A stretch of 64,000 nt of DNA from Uloborus plumipes (Eukaryota; Arthropoda; Arachnida; Araneae; Uloboridae): contig JAXGGA010004478.1 in NCBI GenBank assembly GCA_038373865.1, positions 23,955 through 87,954 of the forward strand, written 5' to 3'. Below are positions 19,896-33,200 of the stretch, one piece after another. The notes beneath the pieces are model-generated. The model worked only from the letters and a program-made list of their open reading frames with translations, had not been told where the DNA came from and searched no databases. How positions within the stretch are numbered: position 1 is the first letter of the stretch; each line of letters starts with the position of its first letter. Position numbers and translations under genes: made by a program.

Positions 19896-22800
19896 GTATG
19901 TATTTCATTTCTGTTCTTTTTGAATGAATGATCTGTGTTGTTCCACCTTCCGTTCTGTCCAGTCCCGGATTTTTTAAAAATGATTTTTAAAATTGCTTCA
20001 AGGAAACTTCAAAGCTGTTAACATTTTTTTTTGACAGTCTTGAAGTTTCTTTTCTAGAGTTATGATGTGTCACCAAAGCTTTCAAAGCTCTTTTTGTAAA
20101 CTGGAAGGAATGGCAAGTGAAATAATTAGCAATTCTATGATTTTTTAAAATGAAAACAATTTTTTCTAATTAATATTCTAGAAATATGGACCCTAAGGAA
20201 ATCATTAACTGTTAATTTCAATGTCTGAATAATTTGTTTTTGATGGATAGTGGCAAACTTCTCAATTTTAATCCACAATTCATTCTTCTATATAAGAGCA
20301 TTTATTCTAAATAATCACAAAATCTTTGAAATACTCTAATTGTATATTAGCCTAGGGACAATGTTCATTCTAGAACTTCTTTTCTCATTAGTTCTTCTAC
20401 ATCTATTCTTACTTAAGCCCTTTACATAGGAGAAGGTTACTCGAATCGACTTTTCACTGGGTGATTTTCGTTGTGTTCACTGGCGGTAACTTAGTTGAAT
20501 CAACTTTTCTGCACATATGATAAAGCATAAATTATATAGTATGTCTTGAAGTTCTTGGGATTAAACTTTGAGTTTGATCGCAACCCATCACTTTTTAGGT
20601 GAAAAAAAAAAGAAAACGCTTTACAGTTGAAGCTAGTAATGACTAACACAGTCAGAATTTAACCTTTTCTTGAAGTCAAATGTGCACCCAAGTTTGGAAA
20701 TCTTAGCGGAAAATAGAACAAAGTATACTTGCAGAATATTTGTAGACAAAATGAAATATTTTGGCTATGAATATTCTGTAAGGACAAGGACTGCTCATTT
20801 TTTACATTAAGCTCAACTAAAACTTAATAATAACTGTTTGACCACCAATGAGATTGAAATAAAAAAACTGGTTTATAAGCGAAAATTGACGCATCTATTA
20901 AATTTCAAGGATGTCGGATTTTGCTGAGGTGTGGTAGCTTCTAAAATAAACCATCACATGTGCTCCATATCAAATTTTAATTTTACCCCTCATTCAGATA
21001 GACTAGTCTTAGCTGGACATTTGCCAATTCCTTAACAACTGTGGGCCGACACAGTATCTCTTTACTAGGAAACCATTCAATAGTGTAGTGCAATGAAATT
21101 TTTAAAAATGAGTTGCAATTAAGAGAGCATTGTAGAACATGTTTCTGATGTTTCTAGACACTTGCATTTTGTCCTTGTGACCATGTTATCAAAACAAGGT
21201 TTTAAAATTTGTCAAAATTTTTAGAAAAATCATTAAATTTTGCGAGTTATAGTGAGTAACCCTGTGGCATAATTTTTTTCTGCTCTCTGCAACAAATTTT
21301 CTAAAACCAACATCTTTCTGCAACACTAGAATATTCTTCAATAATAAATATATATGCAACCCTTTTACAGTAAGACAAGGTGTTTATATTTACAAAAATG
21401 TTAACATTAATACTATAGATTCAGTTTTTTTTTTCCCTGCTGGCTGTTTTACATCTTTTTTTTTCTTCTCGTTTTCCCCCCCAATCATAAAAATCTTTCT
21501 AAACCCTGTCTCCCTGATTCTGCGACAATGTCGTGTGGTGTCCGCAGCTTTCTACCACAAGGGTGAGTAATCACACATGATTTGTAGATACATGTTCTGC
21601 ACATGCAGGCAGTGAAATAGCATCATAAATTCTTCACAAAATCTTTAAATCTGACACTTTTCTAAAATTCTGTAAGATTTGAGACCTTATATCTCGATAA
21701 CGGGCAGACGAAGTGACATGATTTTGGGGTCAAAATATGTCGTGAGGTGCGTTCTTAATTAGTACACATTTGAAATTTTTAAAATTAATACATAACTACT
21801 GTTGGAGCTAACCTAACCTGGCAGCGTCTTAATGCTATGATTAGGATATGTGTAGCCTTCATAATGTTGCGAGGTTAGGTTTGTCCCAACTATAGTTATG
21901 TTGCTCCCTGAATAGCATATATGTCCATTAATTAAGTTTAAGGTAGATGCTAGGTACATATACAATCTTGAACTTAAATGTTCAGGCAGGGCGAAAAAAT
22001 TTTGCTGGTATGGACGTAAAATTAGGACCCTTGAGAAAAGACATTTGGGCATTTAAAAATTTCCATGATGCAATTCAGTCTCAAATTACGGACTAAGGAA
22101 ATGCTTTTGGGAGTTCCCCTGACATTTCAAAAGGGAGCCCCTGGTGAAATTCCATTATATAGTAAGCTTAGTTTCAATAGAATTGACTTTTAGTCTTGAT
22201 TTAATTATCACTACAATACTTGAATTCTATTACAATAAAACTCTCATTAGAATGAAAAATATTTGTGGCCCATTGAAGTTCGTTGTAACAAGATTTTACT
22301 GTTGTATTTGATGTTTTGTCAGCTTTTCAGCCTATTCTATTTTTTGTAATGTGTATTTGAAAATCGTCAGGAAATAATTTTTCAATCTGCTACAATTTTA
22401 TGTATTTTTGAAAATTGCAGGATAGTGATAATTTATGGTGGGATGCATTTGCTACCGAGTTCTTTGAAGATGATGCCACATTAACGTTAACATTTTGTTT
22501 GGAAGATGGTCCAAAAAGATATAGTAAGTAAAAAAAAAATGTTTTGAAAATTGAATTTAATTAAAGTAACAGATTTATAATGTACAAGTTAAAAAAATCA
22601 TCAATGAAAAATATTCATAAGTGATTAATGTTTTAACACTTAAGGACAATAGTAATTCTTACATGAAGAACTGGCATGATGAAAAAAATAGCATTTATCA
22701 TATTCTATTAAAGTGATCAATCAATCACAGAATGTGCAAAATTTTGGTTTTTATGGTACAGTCGAACTCGCTTATACTGAGCTCATATTTGATAAGTATA

Positions 22801-25800
22801 TGGAAGCTTATCTCGCTTTTAACAAGCAAATCCTGCTTTAAGCAAGCAATATTTTTGGAATTTATAAGCTATCAACAGACTTTCTACTTGGCTAGAGCTT
22901 TTAAGTGCAATTCTAAAGTAAGTTTATTTAAATTCTTGTGTGTTATTTTTATGCTTTTAATGCCGTCATTTTGAAAATCAATCTCTTAGCATTTGCTGTG
23001 AGAATCAGATGTTTTGCATTTTTCATGTTTGCCAACTTGCTAAGAGGCAAACAAATAACATTTCTTTTTATTTTTGTAAAACCATTAAAATAAAAGTTTT
23101 AAACAAAATTCCATGTTCAGTAAGAGTCAAATTTCAAAAACTTAAATGCTAAATCTCTAGCTGAATTTTATTTTTGATTTAATTATTTTAAGTTTTTTAA
23201 CACAATACATAACATTAACATCTTTAGATATTATTTCACTTCTGTATGAATAAATATGAAATCTTTAACTCAGGTCATATTGCATTGATTAGGAGATTCT
23301 CTGTAAACTCGTCATTTTTCACACGAAATCTGTCCGGGCACGGTTTTTTGAAATGTTCGTATAATTATAATACTATTGCTCAGAAAATGAATCTATTACT
23401 TTGGTTTGAAAGAGGGCCAATTGAAGTTTGTGTTTTTCTGATAAATCATGATAGGGTTAAAGTCCTCTTCCTAGTATAACTAGTCAGGGGACTGTGCCAT
23501 GTGACTGTGTTTTTGCTCTTTGTTGAGTAATATCTGCAAAACTATTGGAACATAATTAGTTACAAGACTACCTATAAATTTAGGCACAAGTCGTGGACAT
23601 AATAACCAATATGTTTTATAATTAAATTAATTGACATTAATAAAATCACTTCCTAGAGGACTGTTTTCGCAACAACCCTGATGCTTACTTTCATCACAAA
23701 TGTGGCTCTCAAACTAAGCAAAGTAGCGTTTCAACACCGTTCTCGGCGATTTCGGCAAATTCACACTGATTACCTTAAACTTCATGCCAAAAAGAATTTG
23801 CAAAAGTTATAAATTTTTCGTATTACAGCTTTGAATTTGTCGCAGGGGACTATTTGAAAAAACTACGGACAGAATTTACATGACAATTTTAAGTTTTAGA
23901 AATACGTAATTATACCTTATTTCATAAGAAAAATATAGATTCATTATTCTATTTTTAGATATTAATTACCAAATTTATGTAGTGTTAATAGGTTTTTTGA
24001 AATACTATCTTTAACAGTTAGACTATGGGATTGGGACAGCCAGGGGACTGTGTTTTTGGCGCTTAGATAATTCCTAGAAAAAAAAATTAAATTGTTATCA
24101 CTCCAAATACAATTGGGCCACAAAGTATTAATGCTTTACTTGTATTAAGAGCGATAATTACTTTATTACACTTTATTATTTTTGAAATACTCAGTCCGGA
24201 CAGCCAATTACCTGTTTTCAGAGAATCACCCTTATATGTATTGCATACAGATAAATTCTTTTCAATATTTTTTGTAGCAAGTGCAACTTTCATTACTTAA
24301 TAAATATTTTTCACAACAAACAATAATTCTTTTAGACTTTAGCTTTCTAATTAAAATATTTTTGGGAGCTAATTTGCATAACACCAGCTCAAAAAAACTT
24401 AATATTACTCATTAACAATTAACTGAAACAAGTAAAAAATATTTTGGCAAAGAACTATTTGAAACTATTGGGATATGTGAAATGGGTCTTATTATATTTA
24501 TACACCGATCAGGTAACATATAAACAAATATCCTGCTTATACGAATAAAATATTTCGGAACCGAATATTTCCCTATGACATAGACGTAATGTTAAAGGTC
24601 TCCGCTTAAACAAATACCCTGCTAAATCGAATAACATTTCTTGGAACCGACAGTATTAATTTAAGCGCGGCCCGCAGTAGTTGTAAAATTAGGTGTGTTT
24701 TAGTAGTAGGGATGTTGCGTTTCATAAAAAAAAGTACCCCTTCCTCCATGTTTTCTCTTTAAAACTTTCGTGTATTGTTTCATGAGCTCACAATCACCCC
24801 CGATAATCACATAGTTTTTATAAAAGAATAATCAGCTGAATGCAGCATATGGTATTCAGTGCACCACTATTAAATATGCTGTGAATGAACCCTTCAGCCT
24901 TCACTGCTTAAAATGTTGTTCAATGCATTCTTTCCACTCATCACTCTGGCTGTTAATATGCACCTGATTCGCTTAATAGATCTGATTCATGACTTGTTTC
25001 CCCCACCAAAAAAAAGCTTATTCATGATTTAAATCTTATATGTTTCATCTATTGCTATTGACTATTTGCCTTTGTGTTACATTTTATTTAATGATTGCTT
25101 GTTTTTCAGCCATTGGACGAACGCTTATCCCCCGATACTTCAGGAGTATCTTTGAAGGCGATGTCACAGATCTGTATTTCAGTCTGAAGCATCCGAAGGA
25201 ATCTTTTCATACCACCACTATAACCTTAGACTGTGATCAATGCACAATGGTAGCTCATCATGGGAAACCCATGTACAATAAAGTAAGATTGCTGTATATT
25301 TGAATAACTTTATTGGGAGATGTAAAATGTGTTTATCTGTTGGATGGATTTCTTAAGATTTTCTCAAACTGAGTCAAGTAATCAGGGGTCAATCTAGAGA
25401 GAAATTAGGTCCGTTAAAGGACCCTTCACAAAATTGAGGCACTCAAAAAAGGACCCTTCACAAAATTCAGTCACTCAAAAAAGGACCTTTCACAAAATTC
25501 AATCACTCAAAAAAGGACCCTTCACAAAATTCAGTCACTCAAAAATAGACCTTTCACAAAAAACCCACACTCAAAACTGACTCTTCACATAAATCCGAGT
25601 TTAAGGAACGATAGGGAATATTTTTTGCCGTAACTATTTTTCACAAAATTAGGAATTAGTTTTCACAAAAATCTGAACTATTTTTCACAAATTCCAAAAA
25701 CAGGACCTTGGTCAAATATCCTGGATTGACCCTTGGTAATGTTTCTTGTGAATAATTTAGCTACTTCTGATTTAGATAGTGATAGCCGTGTTTGGTAACT

Positions 25801-27213
25801 TTGATAGTTATTTCAAAAAACTTTAAGGGGCCAACCGAGGGAGCTTGAGTAAACTCACGTTTATGCTTTATCTTCAACACTTAAACAAAAAATGTGCCTA
25901 TGATTCACAGAATGTAATTAAAATGCATCCATTTCAACTTAACAAGTGCAAAATGTAGTTATTATCTACTTATCCCCCCCCCCCCCGCCCCATTAATCAA
26001 ATGGCATTAAAACTTCAAAAGTTATCATAACTTGTAGGGATGGACCGGATAGTGATTTTGCCGGATATAGGATATCCGGTGGTTCACCCCCTGTCGGATA
26101 CCAGATATCTGGACCGTAAATGCTGGATATCCTGTGGATATTCGGCATTACAGTTACATTGCATGTTCATTTGTTTTTATGTAACACAGCTTCAAAACAA
26201 TAAATCAAAGTTGTATCCAAAGTTGTATGCAGAATGCTTCCATGTCCAGTACAAAGTCTGAGGTATAACATGTAATTTTTGTATCAGAAGCGAAAATTGG
26301 TAAAGGAAACATGAAAAGTAATTAGATCATCTAAAAGGTTTATCAAACAATAAAAATTTTAACTGGGATTTTTGCAAAAGGAAATTTTCAATGAGGCCCT
26401 CACATCATATCGGATAACCCTCACATCAATTCCGGATATCTCCCTTATCGATCCCAGATAGTCTGCCGGATATCCTGCAAAAATCTGCCTGATATCCGTA
26501 TCGGGAGCGGTCAGCCGGATCGGATACCGGATAGTTGAAAAATCAGCCGGATACCGGATAGTTACTGGATATCCGATCCATCCCTAATAACTTGACTACC
26601 TGAAACCAGATTTTTATGTCTACTTGTGCATAAATGAGTAATCAAACAAGTTTAGTTCCAATAACCCTACACGTTTTCAGTGTAACCTAACTGGATCTGT
26701 TTCAGTTAATTCAGTTTGCATAATATACTTACGTTTGTGTATAATCTGTTTGCAGTACTGAGCAATTCTTTTTCTAGCTTATAGATACGTTTTTTTACAC
26801 ACACTGATTTTTAGCTATGTAGTTTGAATGTATGTGTGAGTGCTATTGATTTTTTTAGTTGTTGTATACACTAGTAGCGTGAGGACTGAGAATTAACTAA
26901 CACCATCCCTAATTAATCTAATATCTTTAGCTGAGTACAGAGACAGTTCTTGAATAAAATTTAATTGTTAGGATCCAAATGACTCTAAAAATTTATCCAA
27001 ATGAGTCTAATATAATAATAATAAGAGTGCTACTGGAGTTCTTGTTTTTATTTGATACTTAAAGCTTTATTTTTCCTTTTAGATTATGGGAGGGCAATAT
27101 CCAAATGAACTTATGAAAGAGCAGCTTGCCAAAGATAATGCTGTAGTGGTGAGTCTCATTTTATGCTTTTTATCTCTGAAACCTTAACTTCAGAAGCTCT
27201 ATTTTTTGAATGC

Positions 27214-27247
<34 letters not shown>

Positions 27248-30200
27248 CAGGCACGTGCCGTGAACGAACGCTCAGGGTAGGCAGATGAGATAATTTGTGG
27301 AATAATAATACATATGTTGAAAAAAAGCACATGCTGTTAACCGTAATAAAACAGTATGAATATGAATGATATTTACGTAATCCCTAGTATAAACATATAT
27401 AAAATTATTTTCATCTGATTCTATAGAAAATCCATTCTTCTTTCATTCATTGTGATGAAAATATCTGTGACTTTCATAAAAATTGAAAGTGGGGTCTTGT
27501 TTTATTTTGTTCACTTTCTTTTTCTATGGATATCAAAACAAGAAAAAAAGGTTGTTAATTTGTCATTTTGTTCCTTTTGTTGCTCTTCGTTATTTTTATG
27601 GCCTAAAATATTCACTCTAACAAAAAATTGTGGCTGGTATAGTCAAAATTAACTGCAACAACATCATCAGTTTCTGGAAACAGTTGGCTAAGTTCACTTT
27701 TCAAAAATAAAATCAAGTACATTTTTTATACATTTGTCAAAAAAACTTGTTCCCATAAATATCTGCAATCCGTCTTATAATGTCATAAAGTTTCGTTACT
27801 TTTTCTAGACTACTGAATGCATCCTTATTAACTCTAAAAGCTAATTTTTAAAATTGACTTCAATATAATAATATGAATTTTTCAATATTTTGTAGCTTTA
27901 CTTCGTAAGTCTTTTTTTTTTTTTTCAAAAAGTTTAAACAGAACAACTATTCTGAGGTTTCAACTTAAACATGGGGAACAATATGACAAATGAAAAAACT
28001 AAACATTTGAAAATTACGGAAACATTTCATAGTAAATAAACAACCATATAAAAAATGAATCAAGATGCCAAAATCATTGAGAATTTTGCTAATGCTCATC
28101 GCCCTGCACATAATGTCCCGGCAGAGAAAGCAGAGAGGCAGATTTGATTCTGAATCCAAGGTCACTTTGGCTAACGTGAAGAGGGGTAAAAGTGCAGTGC
28201 GGCACAGGGGTGTTTTGCAGGCTAAGCATTGCATAGATACAGAGGTGGAAAAGCAGTGTCGGTCACTGCTTTTCAAGTGTACCAAAATGGAAAAATTCCA
28301 TTTTTTTTTCTATTATCAGTGTATAAAATAGAAATATTTTTTTTTCTAATCAACGCATTAAATGTCATTGAATGAAGTGGTGAGGTTGGTCTGTTTTCTT
28401 TGTGGGTGGCACTGCCTACCTTGCCTACCCAGACGGCACGTCCCTGATATGTATATATATTTATTGGGGGGGGGGGGTGACAGTTTTTAAATACATTCAC
28501 AAATTTAAATATCACAAAGTTTTAATTACAGTTTAGCTTTTGTAAAGTTTTATCAATATTATTTTGTGTAAAATTTATGAAATACAATTGCTCCTCATTA
28601 TAACAAATGCCAAGGAACCTTTAAAAGCACTTCACCTTAACCATAGTTTGTCATATTTGACAAGCAATAAACAACAAACCCTAGGATGGGGATCAGGAAT
28701 ATAGACCCTCTTAGCAGTAATTCATTTTATATGTTCGAATTAACGATTTTCAGCATATCAGAAGAAAATATTTTTTGCGGAGAGGAATTTTTTTAAATGA
28801 TATATTATTCAAGGTTTCATTTAGAAGAAAATTAAGTCAATTTATGGACCTTTTTCTTCGTTACAAACTAAATAAACTTGGAAACAGCTTTTCCTGAAAT
28901 TACAAACGTCAAAAAGACCCTTCCCACAAATGGAATCTAGTGACAGCTATTGTTAAAATATTTGTTAAGAAATATATTTTGAATAAATTTGTTTAAAATT
29001 ATTGATACAGAATCATTTGCTTTGGAAATCATGGGAGTAATACTATTTTGGATATCGGAATCAGTTGATTTTCAGATCCTAATGGGAAATCACTGCAGAT
29101 GTTAAACGTACATAACTATTGCTCAAAAGAGGAGGTTTTATGTTGGGGATAATTAGCATATATGTACTCCAATGTATAATTATTATATGTAATTCAAGCA
29201 ACTTAATGAATCAAACAGGATGGACTTATTCCAAGAGCGGCAAAATTTTCGGGAAGAACGAAAATTTCAATTTTTTTATGAGTTTATTTGAACTATTTAA
29301 AGTCAGCCCCAAAAAAAGTTAATGCTGACACAATCTTTTACTTTATCTTGTTTGATGTTTAATTAGATGCTTATTGTACTCCAGTCCTGACGTTGAGAAA
29401 AATGTGGGAAATGCAAAATGCTAGGTTTGCAAGTCTTCTGTACAGTTAATTGCTTAAAAATTAGATCTCATTGAAAAAAAAAAAAGGTATGTCATCAGTT
29501 TGCAAGTAATGAAAAAGCTACAATTAACACGGGTCATAATTGTAAAAACTAATACTTATCAAAAATCTCACTTTTTCCAGAAAAAGTTCAACTATCTAAA
29601 ACGGGTCCAGTCGCAAGTGATTCAGGAAAATGATGTACTACTATACTTTAAAAACTCTATTTTAAAGTATTTTAATGTTGCAAAATGATTTTTGGTACAT
29701 TAATGATGAGAAGGAGTTTATTTAGTTAACCCATTTATGCTCAATTTTTTTAAACAATTTTTTTCAATTTTTATCTGCTTTTACTAACTAAACTCTCTTT
29801 TAAAACTCTTACATGGAATGGTTTTGCATATATTTTAGGCATAAAATAGATCGCCGTTGCCATATTTATTAAGTTGTTTAACGTCCTGTTTAGGGGATAT
29901 TTTGCAGATATGTGAGCAAAAGATGGCCTAATTTGACTTTACTTTTGCAAAGCAACGTTGCAGAAGGCATCTGTGATCAATTTTCAGTAAATCATGTTAA
30001 AATAGTGATGAATTCAGGAAAAAAAAGCTCGCAAAAAACATTTACTTTCTGCTACCCATGCTGGATCGTTGCTTGACTGATTTGTCTGCAAATAGCTGTC
30101 AATAAATAAACTCTGATATCCAACTAGTGACTCTATCTGATTTTCTCAATAAGAAGGACTATTTAACTTCTGAAAAACAGCTTTAGTAAAATGATATACC

Positions 30201-33200
30201 CATTACAGGTTTTTGTATGCAGTAACTAACAAGCGTCCCATTTTTAGGCTACTGGGCACAAATGGGTAAATGTTCTTCTTTCAGCTTTTTCCAACTTAAA
30301 AGGTTGGAATTATAATCTAGTTATAAAAGAGTAAAAAAATCATTATCTCACCTTTAAAAAATCCTCGAATTATTTTGTATTATGAAAACTCATTTTTAAA
30401 ATTTACTTATTTATTTTTTAAGGTGTGCACGGAAGGAAGGTTGATATTAGAATTCACATTTGATGATTTGATGCGGATTAAATCATGGCATTTTGCTACC
30501 AGGCAGCATCGAGAGCTGGTGCCCCGTAGCTTAATTGCATTGCAGGTAACACAGCTTTGTGTGTAAATTCATTTATTTGTTATTAAAATTGTTGAGAAAA
30601 AAATATGTTTGAAAATTGTACGGATATAACATATTAAAAATGCTATGAAGAAAAGTGATGCCTGATTGATACGTCATTTTATTAATTATTCTGATGATTT
30701 ATGCTATAATCTTTTACTAAATAGGTTTTTTTTTTATTCCTCCACAACCTTGTCAAAATTTTTTTCCTTTTGAAAGATAGATATTTAAAAAAAAAATGCA
30801 AAATATTGTATTCTCAGATAATTTTTTGCAATCGAACGTGTCTCCATTTTTGAAGTTGTTATTAAGAAATTGAAACATAAATTCTTCAGTTGTTAGTTAA
30901 ACTAATGGACTAATGGATGTTGTTTTAGAAATATTTTCTTCATTTTTTTCCAATTAATTGTATAAATTAATAATGTTGGCTTTCAAACATTTTCTACCCA
31001 ATCGGCATTCTTAACAAGATTTTAGTACATGAAAAATTGTGTTCTTTAGGCTCAACAACAAGATCCAGCAATGCTCGAACAACTATCCAAAAATATCACT
31101 AGGCAAGGGCTCACAAATTCTACACTCAATTATCTCAGGGTAAGTTATAAATTTTCAATGTTTAAAGTATTAAACAATATTGATATTTTTCTATGTTTTT
31201 GAGATACAGGAACAGGATTGTGGGTTGTTCGCCAAAGGGAAATAATACTTTTCCCCCCATTACTTTTGTCACACATATCTAGTAATTAAAGTGAGTGTTG
31301 AGCTTTGCATTCTAAATAAATTATCTCCATGAGTATAATCACAGTGACACAGTCACAAAAAACATCCTGTAGAAAGATTTTCATTTAAGAAACACCCTCT
31401 ATTTGTACAAAAAAGCGGTTGTTGTTCTTTGCTTAGTAACAGATTACCTTCATTTGGTATTAAAGACAGCTACAAATTTAGACAGCCAATTAGGCAGAAA
31501 CTGGCAGGCAGGTCTGGTAGCCTTTTTTCTGCCTTCTGAAAGAAAAAAAAAAAAAAAACAGATGGAAACTTTTTATTAAGTTGTTAATGATATCAACAAA
31601 CATTGATAATGATAACAGCAATTCTTGATTTAATTTTTCTTTCTTTCTTAGTTCTGAACCTCAGAACCAGAATGGCGTCAGTAAAAAAATTACGATTTTC
31701 ACTTTACCATTGCATTATATGTAGATGTTATTCTGCATCGACCCATGAGAAAGTTTTTTCATATAAGAAATTCCTTTACAATTATTTAGCAACATTAAAA
31801 GAGTGCGAATCCCAACCTTTGCATGCATCCAACAATCGTTTTCGCCCTCTCCTGAAAAGTTGCGAAAATAGACTTAAGTTAGTCTGGTTCTGAAGAACAG
31901 AGTTTTCCCCCTACTATCTAAAAAATAAATTATATATGTTCACACACTCGCTGGAAAACTGGGCAGCTCAGAGCTGTGTCTTGTTGGTACCTTATAATCG
32001 CGTTAATGGTCACGGTAATATGTGAATTTTAATATCTATAGTAAAACTTGTTTTGTAAAATTATATGGAATATTTGGAGATCCAATCTGATTGGTCGAAA
32101 GCATGGGTCAATCAACAGTGATCACCGAGGATTCCAATCCTACTAAATTAAGGATTACTCAAAAATTTAGACATTTTTTGGTCTGCCACTATCCTCTTGA
32201 ACATTTGGGGGCATACATTGGCATTTATGTTGATAACACTTTTTATGCATTTATATCTTTGTGTGTATGTGTACATGCTTTTAAATTATTCATGTGAATT
32301 TAAATTGTAAACCGTATAAAGTTTAATAATATTACTATTTTTCTGAAACATTTTAATTATCTTTTTTAAATTATTGATAATCTGTACCCGTAACGTCCAT
32401 GGTCCAATGCTCTTGTCACATTTTTAAAGTTAACAAACCAGCTTTTTCTAAAATTGCAGAAAATATATATATGTTTCAGTCTGTATTGAATTTAAATATA
32501 TTTTTTTCTTTTTTCAGTTATGTGTAATTTTAGAACCCATGCAAGAGCTTATGTCCAGGCATAAGGCTTATGCCCTTAGTCCAAGAGACTGTCTCAAAAC
32601 TACTTTGTTTCAGAAATGGCAGAGAATGGTAGCTCCACCTGGTTAGTAAAAAATCCTCATTCTTTTTGCAAATTTTAGTGTAACTATGCAGAGATTATAA
32701 TTATAATCTGTGTAATTTCATTGTTGGTGTTTTACTAATTTCCTTAGTTATAAAAGTCAAATATAAGTTACATAAGGAATTCTTTAAAATGTAATCTGTT
32801 AATATTCATTGTACAATTTCCATCTTGAATTTATATGTTCAAAACTAAGGATGTTTGATTTCATCATATAAGTCAACTGTTTTTAAGTTTATTTTCACAT
32901 TGCTTTGGCTTCTTGTTCTCTGTTTCTGTTTTCTTTATTCCCTTTGTTTTAATTTAAGTTTTTCTAAATTTTACAATAATTTATTCTTTATAAAACTTTA
33001 CTTGCAAAGGAAGCTCTTTCTTCAAAATTCTGATAGTTTGTTTTTAAACGTATGTAGAAAATAAATTATAAAACTTAATATTAAAATTTTGTACTTAAGT
33101 TGGCACTTCTTGGTAACTTATTCAACAATAGTTTGGTGTTAATGGCCAGTTAACCCTTTAACCTATGAACAAAATCAAGCATAACTGCAATACTGAGTAA

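Larger units (their letters stand above)
25283..27082 (+). other. Ldb1 intron 3
   Basis: Hosts two MITE-type elements, 25383-25735 and 26035-26586, plus a C run near 25976. Confidence 0.85.
27149..30422 (+). other. Ldb1 intron 4
   Basis: Contains a TA microsatellite with a hAT-like insertion (27248-28446) and a piggyBac-like MITE (29730-30266). Nothing else recognised. Confidence 0.8.

Noticed and set aside
22757..24655. One 1.9-kb pogo-type element spanning most of Ldb1 intron 2
   Set aside because: The left edge resembles pogo ends, but the right edge does not form a convincing inverted match and no transposase lies between.
25419..25578. CRISPR array
   Set aside because: The 32-bp units are contiguous without unique spacers, and the region is a eukaryotic intron.
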